A stretch of 64,000 nt of DNA. Origin: Bacteroidota bacterium (GTDB taxonomy: Bacteria > Bacteroidota > Bacteroidia > Flavobacteriales > Schleiferiaceae). Within the stretch, counting starts at the first letter, position 1. Each line of letters starts with the position of its first letter. Location: assembly GCA_024742495.1 (NCBI GenBank), contig JANSYJ010000001.1, positions 1 to 64,000 of the forward strand. Reading direction: 5' to 3'. Of this stretch, positions 16,200 to 25,275 are shown one piece after another. The notes beneath the pieces were generated by a model. The model was not told where the DNA came from. It searched no databases and saw only the letters and a program-made list of their open reading frames with translations. A program made the position numbers and the translations under genes.

Positions 16200-16748
16200 C
16201 TACTTTAGGTCCCGCAAGCCTTCTTTAGCCTGTACAAAATGACGTTCATTATGATGGACCAAAAAGCGTAAGGTATCTCCCAACCTCAGCTTCACCAAAG
16301 AGCTTAGGGAAATGGCGGTCTTCACCCGGTTTAAACTTACCTGCTCCGATTCCTGTAAAAGGCGATCTAACCACTCCAACTGCCGAGATAGACGGTTTAA
16401 TGTAGATTTCCCCAAAGCTGAACCACTAACATCCATTTCCGCTGTGGCCTTTAGCTTCTTCTTATTATCTGCGCGAATAATCTTAACGAAATAATCACCT
16501 AAAAGGCCCGACTTAAAATAGGTCCTTCCGGGGCTCTGGCTAGCGTCCATCTGCTTTTCAATTTCCGGCAAATAAAAAGCGCCATATCTGCAAAGGTGTT
16601 CCATGTTTTCTAAAACACTCCAACTTCCCACGTCGGTTTTGGCATTTAACAATTCCTCTGGCTCTTGCTTAAATAAGGCTAAATCTTCTTGGGCAGCTGC
16701 CGTCATTGCCCGCAATTCCTTGATCAAATCCCGCTGTTGAATTTTCAT
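16200..16748 (-). CDS. DinB-like four-helix protein
   Basis: This 182-residue protein has the four-helix DinB/YfiT-like layout. WSVLENMEHLCRYGAFYLPEI lies near residues 42-62 and a HHNERHF motif near 164-170. His51 together with the two later histidines would form the metal site of the superfamily. Members act as thiol-dependent transferases or have unknown roles, often in stress. It is monocistronic and convergent with the zinc-ribbon gene. No signal peptide is present. The substrate is not predictable. Confidence 0.65.
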   Translation of the reverse strand: MKIQQRDLIKELRAMTAAAQEDLALFKQEPEELLNAKTDVGSWSVLENMEHLCRYGAFYLPEIEKQMDASQSPGRTYFKSGLLGDYFVKIIRADNKKKLKATAEMDVSGSALGKSTLNRLSRQLEWLDRLLQESEQVSLNRVKTAISLSSLVKLRLGDTLRFLVHHNERHFVQAKEGLRDLK

Positions 16749-16802
16749 AGTCTACTTTTAAGCAAAGATCCATCCCTTCAATCCCCTGGTTCTTGATTTA
16801 AA

Positions 16803-17339
16803 TCAAGCTTTTCGAATTCGACTCAAAGTCTCTGGACTCATCCTTAAATAAGAGGCAATATACTTCAGCGGAATATGCTGAAAAAGGTGAGGACTGCGCG
16901 CCAAAACCCTTTCTAGCCGCAGCGATGGCGAATCATGCAGCAAATCCAATTCGCGCTCTAGTTGCTGAATCAATAAGGACTCTAAAAACTGTGGATACTG
17001 AGTAGAATTAGCAATAAGCTCTAAAACTTTACCCTTTGTTAAATACTTCACCTTAGTCTCCCGAATGGCTTCAATATACAAGTCGGAAGGCGCCTGGGTG
17101 AAAAATGAAGAGAGGGAATTGAGGATAGATCCATCATAACCCAAACGGATTATCTTCTCACCCATCTCCGAAAGGAAATAAATTTTTACTGCCCCGGACT
17201 CAATAAAGAAAAGCCTGCGCTCCACCTCCCCTTCACGGGTGAGATATTGACCTTTTTTAAAGATTTCATTCTCCCCTTCCTCCTGAAAAGCTAAATGTAC
17301 TCTTGCCGCGAATTCTGATCCATCCTTCTCCTCTGCCAT
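16803..17339 (-). CDS. Crp/Fnr-family transcriptional regulator
   Basis: This 178-residue protein has a cyclic-nucleotide-binding-like beta-roll (about residues 25-115, including FKKGQYLTREGE and LFFIESGAVKIYF) and a C-terminal winged-helix segment ending LKYIASYLRMSPETLSRIRKA (about 157-178). The recognition-helix pattern MSPETLSRIR is typical of Bacteroidota Crp-like regulators. No FeS-binding cysteines are present. It is near a second Crp-like gene (17800-18384) with a DUF2834 membrane gene between them, so a small stress or respiration module is possible. Confidence 0.8.
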   Translation of the reverse strand: MAEEKDGSEFAARVHLAFQEEGENEIFKKGQYLTREGEVERRLFFIESGAVKIYFLSEMGEKIIRLGYDGSILNSLSSFFTQAPSDLYIEAIRETKVKYLTKGKVLELIANSTQYPQFLESLLIQQLERELDLLHDSPSLRLERVLARSPHLFQHIPLKYIASYLRMSPETLSRIRKA

Positions 17340-17405
17340 GTTTTAAACTTCCGCTTAGCGCAGATTAAAGAGATTATTAATCCGCCGTTTTCACAATCGA
17401 AGGTA

Positions 17406-17744
17406 TTAATTCTTGGTCGCCCTTTCCTTAATACTTTCCCTGCAGTACAAATAAAGCGGTAGACCTCCGGCGATTCCTAAGGCGAAGGTGTACAGCCAAA
17501 TCAACCAAAGTTTCTTCAGCTTTATCCGCGGTGCTTCCCAAATGGTCCAGCCCAAAAAAAGAAAAACGATAAAGAGAAGGTCGGTAATAAAAGCGGACGA
17601 AATATTATTGGCAAACATCCCCGCAAAAGTGTCCATAGGACGAGCATACAACAAAATATTGCCACTCTCCAGCGACTCGCGGACCACGAAAATATTGGGT
17701 AAAATTGTGCCGATAATCGTCAAAACAAGGTAGTTCCGTTTCAT
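17406..17744 (-). CDS. DUF2834-like small membrane protein
   Basis: This inner-membrane protein of 112 residues has three predicted transmembrane segments (about residues 4-20, 45-70 and 78-100). It fits the DUF2834 pattern, with FITDLLFIVFLFLGWTIWEA in the middle and LYLYCRES near the end. I start it at ATG 17744, because the upstream 13 codons in the longer frame are non-hydrophobic and lie closer to the neighbouring gene. Function is unknown. It lies between two Crp/Fnr genes on the same strand, 55 bp from the upstream one, and may be controlled by it. Confidence 0.65.
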   Translation of the reverse strand: MKRNYLVLTIIGTILPNIFVVRESLESGNILLYARPMDTFAGMFANNISSAFITDLLFIVFLFLGWTIWEAPRIKLKKLWLIWLYTFALGIAGGLPLYLYCRESIKERATKN

Positions 17745-17799
17745 GAATAATTTTTTCACAAATGAAACACAGCCCTGCCACAATATTGCTTGACAAAAA

Positions 17800-18384
17800 T
17801 CAAGAACTGCTTTTGCCCGCCACTTTTCGTCTAATTCTACTTAGCGTTTCCGCCCTTACTCCAAGGTAAGTCGCCAATTGATGCAGTGGAATTCTTTGCA
17901 ATAAAGCGCCTTGGGTTTCGAGGAGCTGCAAATAACGTTCTGTAGGACTGCGACTAACAAATGAGGAAATTATTTCTTGATAGATAATTAGCTCCGATTC
18001 CATCATGATGCGCGCCAGTAATTCAAACTTGGGAAATCGATCGAGCAGTTTTTGGGCCAAACTTTGACTAATTACCAATAGCTCACATTCCTCCATACAC
18101 TGCAAATTATGCTTGGCAGCTAAACCTTTTGTAAAGCTTTCATAAGAGCTAACAAATGTTTCTTCGGTATAAAAAAATGCCGTTTTCTCCTCTATATCTT
18201 TCAAATAAAAAAGACGCACCGAACCCTTCACAATAAAGTAGAATTCCTCGGAAACCTCCCCCTCCCTTAGTAAAAAATCGTTTTTCTGGAGTTTTCGTAC
18301 TTCAATATGCTCCTGCAAAAAAAACCGCTCTTCCTGGTTTAAGGCGCTGTACTTTTCAAAATAGTTAATGAGGCGATCGACCAT
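17800..18384 (-). CDS. Crp/Fnr-family transcriptional regulator
   Basis: This 194-residue regulator has a beta-roll sensor domain (residues 20-120; FLLREGEVSEEFYFIVKGSV near 37-56) and a C-terminal HTH (LHQLATYLGVRAETLSRIRRK near 166-186). It lacks FeS cysteines and the full cAMP-binding signature, as is common in Bacteroidota. It is a paralogue of 16803-17339, sharing the ETLSRIR recognition motif. The ATG at 18384 fits the family start (VDRLINYFEKY). It probably controls the following DUF2834 gene or its own promoter. Confidence 0.8.
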   Translation of the reverse strand: MVDRLINYFEKYSALNQEERFFLQEHIEVRKLQKNDFLLREGEVSEEFYFIVKGSVRLFYLKDIEEKTAFFYTEETFVSSYESFTKGLAAKHNLQCMEECELLVISQSLAQKLLDRFPKFELLARIMMESELIIYQEIISSFVSRSPTERYLQLLETQGALLQRIPLHQLATYLGVRAETLSRIRRKVAGKSSS

Positions 18385-18568
18385 AAAAAATCATAATCTA
18401 AAAATTAAGAAAAGCCTGCGCTACTGCTCCCCTTCAGCACTGATATTTCGACCATTAATAAATTCTCACCGGCCTATCTGCTGCTCAAATACTTCTAGCC
18501 TTAAATGAAAAATGACTCCTAATACATAAGCCACTTAAAGTCCAATTTCAGTCCCTTTTCGAAAAAAA

Positions 18569-18919
18569 TTACAAAGCTTTTCCACCGCCATTTGATAAGC
18601 CTTTAATGAGTTGAAACCCACCGAATACAATGGCCCCCCAAAACACATAACCCAAATCGGCCAGCGTTGCAATTAAACCACCAGCACACCAAACGGCACC
18701 CCAAATCACGTCGTTCTTAGCTGAGCTTGTATCTCGCTCCTCTTCAATCGACTCGGCCACCGCCTGCCTTTCTTTTATAGTCTCATCTTTCTTGAAATCC
18801 TCACACTTATCTTCAAAGGCAGGCAAATCGGAGCTTAAGGAACATATCAGCCCTCGGCTTGGATCGAAACCACGGTTTGCGCAGCTACTACAAATATTAA
18901 TGTACTCTTCTCTTGTCAT
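18569..18919 (-). CDS. Small cysteine-motif membrane protein
   Basis: This 116-residue protein has an N-terminal ICSSCANRGFDPSRGLICSL segment plus a further Cys in EDKCEDF (residues 8-41). This spacing suggests a small metal-binding knuckle facing the cytosol. A charged linker and two hydrophobic segments follow (about residues 68-88 and 90-108). It resembles uncharacterised Bacteroidota proteins that combine a Cys motif with a membrane anchor. It is monocistronic. No function is assigned. Confidence 0.55.
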   Translation of the reverse strand: MTREEYINICSSCANRGFDPSRGLICSLSSDLPAFEDKCEDFKKDETIKERQAVAESIEEERDTSSAKNDVIWGAVWCAGGLIATLADLGYVFWGAIVFGGFQLIKGLSNGGGKAL

Positions 18920-19142
18920 TTTTGTTGGTTAGATTTTATCAGGTATTTAATCTCTATGCAAAGGCAAGGTCTATTAGGCCTCAGCATTTTTTCTCCCTTA
19001 CAATATTAGAAATTGCGTTTATCATTCAAAATCGTGGCTAGCGATATTATTATTCTGGGCAGTTTCATAAAACGAGTGGAAACAGAATTCAGCTGGAAGT
19101 CAATTCACTAACAAATATCATATCCCCCCATTTTAGCTTTCG

Positions 19143-19150
19143 TATTTTTG
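19143..19150 (+). promoter_or_regulatory. Bacteroidota -7 box of trhO
   Basis: TATTTTTG matches TAnnTTTG exactly and lies 17 bp upstream of the trhO ATG. No clear -33 element is visible. Confidence 0.45.
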
Positions 19151-19167
19151 CCAAAATTTCTTCAGTC

Positions 19168-20220
19168 ATGGATCCGAATGCCGGAAAAAAGAATTTAATA
19201 AACCGCTACAGTCGCGAAGAGTTAGAAGCACGCCTTATGGCGGAAGACTTTAAACGGGTAACCCTATCCTTTTACCGCTATGTGATTATTGAAGATGCCC
19301 AAGCGATGCGCGACCAGCTTTTTGAGGAGTGGAGCCATCTCAACTGCCTCGGGCGAATATACCTGGCGCGAGAAGGCGTAAATGCTCAAATGAATGTTCC
19401 CGAGCATCATTGGGAGCAGTTCGTAACAGAGCTTCAAGCCAAGCCAGAGTTTAAAGACATTCCCCTAAAAATTGCGGTGGAAGACGATGGTAAGTCTTTC
19501 TTAAAATTGGTGATCAAAGTGCGAGAGCGAATTTTAGCGGATGGCCTGGAAGATGATTCTTATGATGTAACCGATGTAGGACGTCATTTAGATGCCAATG
19601 AATGGAATGAGGCCATGGAAGAAGGAGCGCTGGTAGTGGATATGCGTAACCATTACGAAAGTGAAATCGGCCACTTCGAAAATTCCATCCTGCCCCAAGC
19701 AGAAACCTTCCGAGAGGAATTACCCGAAGTTTTGGATAAATTAAAAGGAAAGGAAGACGAAAAAATCCTACTCTATTGCACCGGCGGCATTCGCTGCGAA
19801 AAAACCTCAGCTTTCCTTAAACATCATGGCTTTAAAGATGTAAATCAATTACATGGAGGCATCATCGATTATGCCCGCCAAATAAAAACTAAAGAATTAC
19901 CCAATAAATTCCATGGTAAGAATTTCGTTTTTGATGAGCGCCTTGGCGAAAGCATTTCCTCGGAAGTAATATCCAAGTGTCATCAATGTGGCGAGCCTTC
20001 CGATAGCCATGTAAATTGCGCCAACGTAGCCTGCAACCTGCTCTTTATTCAATGCGAAAAATGTGCGGAAAAGCATGAGAAATGCTGTTCAGATGACTGC
20101 CAAGAAGTAGTGCACCTCAGCGCGGAAGAACAACGCGAATTGCGCAAGGGAAAACAAAACCCACAACGATACCACAGCCACATGCGCTGGGGCGATTTAC
20201 ATAGCAATCCTAAAAACTGA
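19168..20220 (+). CDS. trhO: tRNA uridine(34) hydroxylase TrhO, rhodanese family
   Basis: This 350-residue protein makes 5-hydroxyuridine at the tRNA wobble position using oxygen. It has an N-terminal acylphosphatase-like domain (about residues 30-125). The rhodanese domain (about 140-235) follows, with the active-site loop CTGGIRCEK starting at Cys204. The C-terminal cysteine-rich segment ([20 protein letters not shown] ..., then [17 protein letters not shown]) is typical of TrhO/YceA. Length and order are normal for the family. It is followed 61 bp later by hmgA but is probably separate in function. Confidence 0.93.
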   Translation: MDPNAGKKNLINRYSREELEARLMAEDFKRVTLSFYRYVIIEDAQAMRDQLFEEWSHLNCLGRIYLAREGVNAQMNVPEHHWEQFVTELQAKPEFKDIPLKIAVEDDGKSFLKLVIKVRERILADGLEDDSYDVTDVGRHLDANEWNEAMEEGALVVDMRNHYESEIGHFENSILPQAETFREELPEVLDKLKGKEDEKILLYCTGGIRCEKTSAFLKHHGFKDVNQLHGGIIDYARQIKTKELPNKFHGKNFVFDERLGESISSEVISKCHQCGEPSDSHVNCANVACNLLFIQCEKCAEKHEKCCSDDCQEVVHLSAEEQRELRKGKQNPQRYHSHMRWGDLHSNPKN

Positions 20221-20281
20221 TAAATGTTCTTTTTCGAACCATCCGGAAAATGAATATTTGATTCCCTAAAAATCTCAAAAT

Positions 20282-21442
20282 ATGCCATTCTATCAAAAAT
20301 TAGGCAAAATCCCACATAAGCGCCATACTACCTTTAAGAAGGAAGACGGTGGCCTGCACTACGAGCAGCTCTTCGGAACCGAAGGCTTTAGCGGAATGTC
20401 TTCTTTATTATACCACATGCATCGTCCAACCATGGTGAAGGATGTAAAGCAAGTGGCCGATCTAAATCCAAAAGCAGCCCTAGATCACAATATTAAAAGT
20501 CGCATGCTGGAGGGTTTTAAAGTCCCCGCCCATGATGACTATTTGAAAAGTCGCGTTTCGGTGCTCTTTAATAATGATGTGCATATTTCCCTGGCTGCGC
20601 CCACTAAAAGTCAAACGGAATACTTTTATAAAAATGCCGATGCCGATGAGATGATTTTCGTTCATCGCGGCACGGGAACCCTAAAAACCCTCATGGGGAA
20701 CTTGCGCTTCGGCTATGGCGATTACCTGGTGATCCCCAGAGGTATGATTTATCAAATTCATTTTGATGATGCCGACAACCGCCTCTTCATTCTCGATTCT
20801 TATCAACCCATCTACACCCCAAAGCGCTACCGGAACTATTTCGGTCAGCTTCTAGAGCACAGCCCTTTTTGTGAACGCGATATGCGCGCTCCAGAAAGTT
20901 TAGAGGTGCACGATGAAATGGGTGACTTTGTGGTGAAAACCAAAAAAGAAGGAATTTTACATGAAATCACCTATGCCTCTCATCCTTTTGATGTAGTAGG
21001 TTGGGATGGATTTAATTACCCCTACGCCTTTAATATCAAAGACTTTGAGCCGATAACCGGTCGCGTGCATCAACCACCACCCGTGCATCAAACTTTTGAG
21101 AGCGCCCGCTATGTGGTTTGCTCTTTTGTACCGCGTTTATACGATTACCATCCTGAAGCAATTCCCGCTCCCTACAACCACAGTAATATTGATAGCGATG
21201 AGGTGCTTTACTATGTAGATGGCGATTTTATGAGTCGTAACCATGTAGATAAAGGCTTTATCAGTCTGCATCCGGCCGGAATTCCACATGGCCCACACCC
21301 TGGTGCCTATGAAAGAAGCATTGGTCAGAAAGAAACCCTCGAATTGGCGGTAATGGTTGATACCTTTGCGCCCTTAAAGTTGACCCAAGACGCCATTGAT
21401 ATTGAGCTTGGAAACTATCACCAATCTTGGTTGGAAGATTAA
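20282..21442 (+). CDS. hmgA: Homogentisate 1,2-dioxygenase
   Basis: This 386-residue iron enzyme opens the homogentisate ring in tyrosine and phenylalanine breakdown. It has the cupin-like family features: the N-terminal MPFYQKLGKIPHKRHTTF, a central EMIFVHRGTGTL-like strand, and the C-terminal metal region HPAGIPHGPHPGAYE near residues 330-345 with iron-binding histidines. The length suits the bacterial form. It is followed 26 bp later by hppD, giving the two consecutive steps of the pathway in one operon, ended by a terminator after hppD. Confidence 0.93.
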   Translation: MPFYQKLGKIPHKRHTTFKKEDGGLHYEQLFGTEGFSGMSSLLYHMHRPTMVKDVKQVADLNPKAALDHNIKSRMLEGFKVPAHDDYLKSRVSVLFNNDVHISLAAPTKSQTEYFYKNADADEMIFVHRGTGTLKTLMGNLRFGYGDYLVIPRGMIYQIHFDDADNRLFILDSYQPIYTPKRYRNYFGQLLEHSPFCERDMRAPESLEVHDEMGDFVVKTKKEGILHEITYASHPFDVVGWDGFNYPYAFNIKDFEPITGRVHQPPPVHQTFESARYVVCSFVPRLYDYHPEAIPAPYNHSNIDSDEVLYYVDGDFMSRNHVDKGFISLHPAGIPHGPHPGAYERSIGQKETLELAVMVDTFAPLKLTQDAIDIELGNYHQSWLED

Positions 21443-21468
21443 AATTAAATTGCAAAAAAACGCAGCAA

Positions 21469-22614
21469 ATGGAAACTGTTTACGATAACACCTCTCTTAA
21501 ATTAAAAAAGGAATTCCCAGATGCGGAGGATTTCCTACCCCTTAATGGAACCGATTACGTAGAACTCTACGTTGGTAATGCCAAGCAAGCAGCTCACTTT
21601 TATAAAACGGCCTTTGGCTTTCAATCGGTGGCTTATGCCGGATTAGAAACTGGCGTGAAGGATCGCGTGTCTTACGTTTTAATGCAAGACAAAATCCGCT
21701 TGGTGCTTACCACTCCCTTGGGTGGCGGAGGCCCCATAAATGAGCATCTTAACAAACATGGTGATGGCGTTAAAAATGTAGCTCTTTGGGTAGATGACGC
21801 CGAGAAAAGCTATGCCGAAACCACAAAACGTGGCGCCGAATCTGCCTTTGAGCCTTACTCAATTGAGGATAAAAATGGCAAAGTAACCCTTAGCGGAATT
21901 AAAACTTATGGCGATACCGTGCATGTATTTGTTGATCGCTCAGAATACAACGGCCCCTTTCTACCAGGTTATACCGAGTGGAAAAGTCACTATAACCCAA
22001 AAGATAGCGGCTTAAAATACATAGACCACATGGTTGGTAATGTAGGCTGGGGTGAAATGAATAAGTGGGTCGACTTTTACGCCCGCGTAATGGGTTTTGC
22101 TCAACTGGTTTCTTTTGATGATAAGGATATTTCTACCGAGTACACCGCTCTTATGAGTAAGGTGATGACCAATGGAAATGGTAGAATTAAATTCCCTATT
22201 AACGAACCAGCGGAAGGCAAGAAAAAATCGCAGATCGAAGAGTACATCGACTTCTACAATGGCTCGGGGGTGCAGCATATCGCCGTGGCAACCGATAATA
22301 TTATTGCTACCGTTGATCAAATGAAGGATAATGGGGTGGAGTTTCTTTATGTTCCCGATACCTATTATGATGATCTACTCGATCGCGTTGGTGATATAGA
22401 AGAGGAAGTAGCAGAATTGAGAAAACGGGGCATTTTAGTGGACCGCGATGATGAGGGTTACCTCCTACAGTTGTTCACCAAGCCTGTAGCCGATCGCCCA
22501 ACCTTATTCTTTGAAATTATTCAACGTAAAGGTGCCAAGAGTTTTGGAAAAGGAAACTTTAAAGCCCTTTTTGAATCGATTGAACGCGAGCAAGAAAATC
22601 GGGGAACCCTTTAA
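21469..22614 (+). CDS. hppD: 4-hydroxyphenylpyruvate dioxygenase
   Basis: This enzyme of 381 residues converts 4-hydroxyphenylpyruvate to homogentisate with Fe(II) and oxygen. It has two vicinal-oxygen-chelate domains, beginning at YVELYVGNAKQAAHFY (residues 26-41) and YIDHMVGNVGWGEMNKWV (about 184-201). The second domain holds the metal ligands in GVQHIAVATDNI and LFFEIIQRKG. I chose ATG 21469 rather than the frame opening at 21427, because the earlier codons overlap hmgA and lack family resemblance. It is co-transcribed with hmgA. Confidence 0.93.
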   Translation: METVYDNTSLKLKKEFPDAEDFLPLNGTDYVELYVGNAKQAAHFYKTAFGFQSVAYAGLETGVKDRVSYVLMQDKIRLVLTTPLGGGGPINEHLNKHGDGVKNVALWVDDAEKSYAETTKRGAESAFEPYSIEDKNGKVTLSGIKTYGDTVHVFVDRSEYNGPFLPGYTEWKSHYNPKDSGLKYIDHMVGNVGWGEMNKWVDFYARVMGFAQLVSFDDKDISTEYTALMSKVMTNGNGRIKFPINEPAEGKKKSQIEEYIDFYNGSGVQHIAVATDNIIATVDQMKDNGVEFLYVPDTYYDDLLDRVGDIEEEVAELRKRGILVDRDDEGYLLQLFTKPVADRPTLFFEIIQRKGAKSFGKGNFKALFESIEREQENRGTL

Positions 22615-22636
22615 AAATTCCCTTATAATTTTAAAA

Positions 22637-22662
22637 CCTCGGCCTTGAGTCGGGGTTTTTTT
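22637..22662 (+). terminator. Rho-independent terminator of the hmgA-hppD operon
   Basis: An AAACCTCGGCC / GTCGGGGTTT stem with a short loop is followed directly by a run of seven T. Confidence 0.75.
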
Positions 22663-22732
22663 ATGTCCCTAACTTTTGATGCCGTCCAAGCAACGCTCCA
22701 AGTAAATTGAGTGTCCTATATTTAAAGCCCCT

Positions 22733-25213
22733 ATGCAAAAACTATTTACCCTTCTCTGCGCTGCTCTTATCAGCATTAGCTCTTATGCCCAAAACAAAGC
22801 ATCTGGCCGCGTGGTAGATGAAGAAGGCCAAGGGCTGCCCTTCGTGAATATCCGTATCAACTCCGGAAAATTTGGCGGCACCACCGACCTCGATGGCTAT
22901 TTCGATTTAAATGCAAAAGAGCCCATTTCCAATCTCAACTTTAGTTATATCGGCTTTGAAAGCAAGAAATTGAGTGGATCGGAAATTCTCGAGGAAGGCA
23001 TGAATGTGGTCCTAATTGAGAAAAGTACCACTTTAGGGGAAGTAACGGTTCTACCGGGTGAAAATCCGGCCCACCGGATAGTAAACCGAGCGGTGGCCAA
23101 TAAAAAGCTCAATGACCCCCAGAGCTTAGAGGAGTTTAGCTATTTCTCCTACAGCAAGTTTTTTGTAACCCTCGTTCTAGATTCTGTAGACCCAAGCATC
23201 GATACCATTATGCTTTCGGATCGCATCGACAGCTTGAGCGCCGAAACCACGGATAGCATTGTTCGCATCGATAGCAGTGGCTATAACTTACATGACTTTT
23301 TCTCCAATCAGCATCTCTTTTTTATGGAGACACTCACCGAAAGGAAAGTGAAAAAACCCCGCGATAATGAAGAGGTATTAGCCAACCGAACTTCAGGTTT
23401 TAAAAACCCCATGTTTGCCATGTTGGTTACCCAGATGCAGTCCTTTTCCTTTTACCAAGATTACATTGGTATTTCAGGAGGAGAATACCTTAATCCCATC
23501 AGTAAAGGCAGCACCAAGCGCTACTATTTTATTATTGAGGATAGTCTATTTACCGAAAGTGGCGATACCATTTTCACCCTTAGCTTCCGGCCCCGACCAA
23601 ATACCGGCTTTAAGGCTTTGGAAGGAGTTATAAATATTGATTCCCGCGATTGGGCCATTGTAAACCTGCGTGCTACCCCGGCTAGTGCCGATGCCTTACC
23701 CATTGAAATTCGTCAGGAATACAAACGCTTTGGGCCACATACCTGGTTCCCAACTAGCTTTGAAGCTGATATTAAATTGAAGATGGTGGAAATAAATGAT
23801 GCCACTCCTATGGCTATCATGCGTCGCAAACTCATGCGAATAAACCTCAATCCTGGCCTCGATCGCAGCAGCATTTCCCGCAACGATCTTACCATTGAAG
23901 AAAAAGATCAGGAGGAAGTAGATTCCCTACTCAATGCCTTTAGAGGCTATGAATTAGATAGTGTTGAGCAAAATACCTACACCTTTATCGATAGCTTATC
24001 GGAAGCGGAAAACCTAGAGCAAAACCTAAATCTCCTACTTACTCTTCAAAGGGGCTATATCCCTCTATACTGGGTAAACCTCGACCTTGGAAGTATCGTA
24101 AACTATAATACCTATGAAGGCTTTCGTTTGGGCCTTGGTGTAGAAACCCGTCGCGATTTTATCGATTGGATGACCCTGGGTGGATATTATGCCTACGGTT
24201 TTGGCGATAAGGCCCATAAATACGGTGGGAATATTCGAATTGAGCTCATAAAAAATTTACGCTGGGAGCTTTTCGCTGATTATAAAAGCGATCTTTTTGA
24301 AACCTCGGGTTTTGATATCCCCAGCATGGAAAAACCCAGCCTATTTGAAAATAGCTATCGCCGCCTCTATATCGAACAGTGGGATTACAGTCAGCGCCTA
24401 AGAGGCGGAATGCGGATTGACCCCTTCCCTACCATTAATATTGAACTTGCGGCACAACACGAGCGTCGCAGTACCACCCGCGATTATTTATTTGTTACCG
24501 AAGACGAAATAGGGAGCACCTTTCGCTTTAGCGAGCTTACCGCCAGCATACGCTATGCTCCGGCAGAAGAATATGCCGAAACTCCTTTTGGCAAAATAAA
24601 ATTGAAGCAACGCTACCCAGTTTTTAACTTGCATTATGCCCGCGGTAGCAGCGAGCTTTGGGATGCCGACTTCGACTACCATCGCCTAATGCTGCAAGCC
24701 GATTATAAGCACTTAACACGAGGTTTTGGCGAAACTAGTTTACGTTTAAGATCGGCAGTAGTAATTGGCGATGTGCCGGCCGCCAAACTCTTTAGTCCTG
24801 CTGCCAATTACCGCAATGAAGATGATATCTGGACCCCCAACATTCGCTCTTTCGCCGATCGAAATTCTTTTGAAACCATGCGTTTTAATGAGTTTTTAAA
24901 TGATCGCTTTATCTCCCTCATGTGGCGCCAGGATTTTAGAAGCATCTTTTTCCGCAAAGGAGACTTCGCTCCCCATCTAGAGATGGTACACCGTTTGGCT
25001 TTTGGTAGCTTAGAAGACCCAAGTCCACATCTAAATTTAGTGGTTCAAGATCTTCGTAAAGGATTTTTTGAAAGTGGACTGGAGTTCAATCGCCTCTACA
25101 CCTCTAACTTCTTTGCGGCGGGTATTGGACTCTATTATCGCTATGGCCCCTATCAGCTTCCTGAGGCCATCGATAACTTTGCTTTTAAACTCAGCTCTAA
25201 GTTCAGTTTTTAG
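22733..25213 (+). CDS. DUF5686 and carboxypeptidase-regulatory-like outer-membrane protein
   Basis: This 826-residue secreted protein has a signal peptide (residues 1-19, ending SSYAQ). A CarboxypepD_reg-like beta-sandwich domain (about 22-105; ASGRVVDEEGQGLPFVNIRI) follows, and the remainder is DUF5686-type. The last 400 residues alternate hydrophobic and polar in outer-membrane beta-barrel fashion, and the protein ends in an aromatic (KLSSKFSF). Such proteins are abundant in Bacteroidota and poorly understood. They may be TonB-linked receptors or surface proteins without a plug. It is monocistronic, with a terminator upstream. Confidence 0.8.
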   Translation: MQKLFTLLCAALISISSYAQNKASGRVVDEEGQGLPFVNIRINSGKFGGTTDLDGYFDLNAKEPISNLNFSYIGFESKKLSGSEILEEGMNVVLIEKSTTLGEVTVLPGENPAHRIVNRAVANKKLNDPQSLEEFSYFSYSKFFVTLVLDSVDPSIDTIMLSDRIDSLSAETTDSIVRIDSSGYNLHDFFSNQHLFFMETLTERKVKKPRDNEEVLANRTSGFKNPMFAMLVTQMQSFSFYQDYIGISGGEYLNPISKGSTKRYYFIIEDSLFTESGDTIFTLSFRPRPNTGFKALEGVINIDSRDWAIVNLRATPASADALPIEIRQEYKRFGPHTWFPTSFEADIKLKMVEINDATPMAIMRRKLMRINLNPGLDRSSISRNDLTIEEKDQEEVDSLLNAFRGYELDSVEQNTYTFIDSLSEAENLEQNLNLLLTLQRGYIPLYWVNLDLGSIVNYNTYEGFRLGLGVETRRDFIDWMTLGGYYAYGFGDKAHKYGGNIRIELIKNLRWELFADYKSDLFETSGFDIPSMEKPSLFENSYRRLYIEQWDYSQRLRGGMRIDPFPTINIELAAQHERRSTTRDYLFVTEDEIGSTFRFSELTASIRYAPAEEYAETPFGKIKLKQRYPVFNLHYARGSSELWDADFDYHRLMLQADYKHLTRGFGETSLRLRSAVVIGDVPAAKLFSPAANYRNEDDIWTPNIRSFADRNSFETMRFNEFLNDRFISLMWRQDFRSIFFRKGDFAPHLEMVHRLAFGSLEDPSPHLNLVVQDLRKGFFESGLEFNRLYTSNFFAAGIGLYYRYGPYQLPEAIDNFAFKLSSKFSF

Positions 25214-25239
25214 CCAAGACTAGCTAAGCGGCTTTTTTA

Positions 25240-25247
25240 TAGTTTTG
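25240..25247 (+). promoter_or_regulatory. Bacteroidota -7 box upstream of the RND exporter gene
   Basis: TAGTTTTG matches TAnnTTTG and lies 28 bp before the ATG at 25276. No obvious -33 element is seen. Confidence 0.4.
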
Positions 25248-25275
25248 CCCAAACTCCATTTGGCCGCTAAAAGGG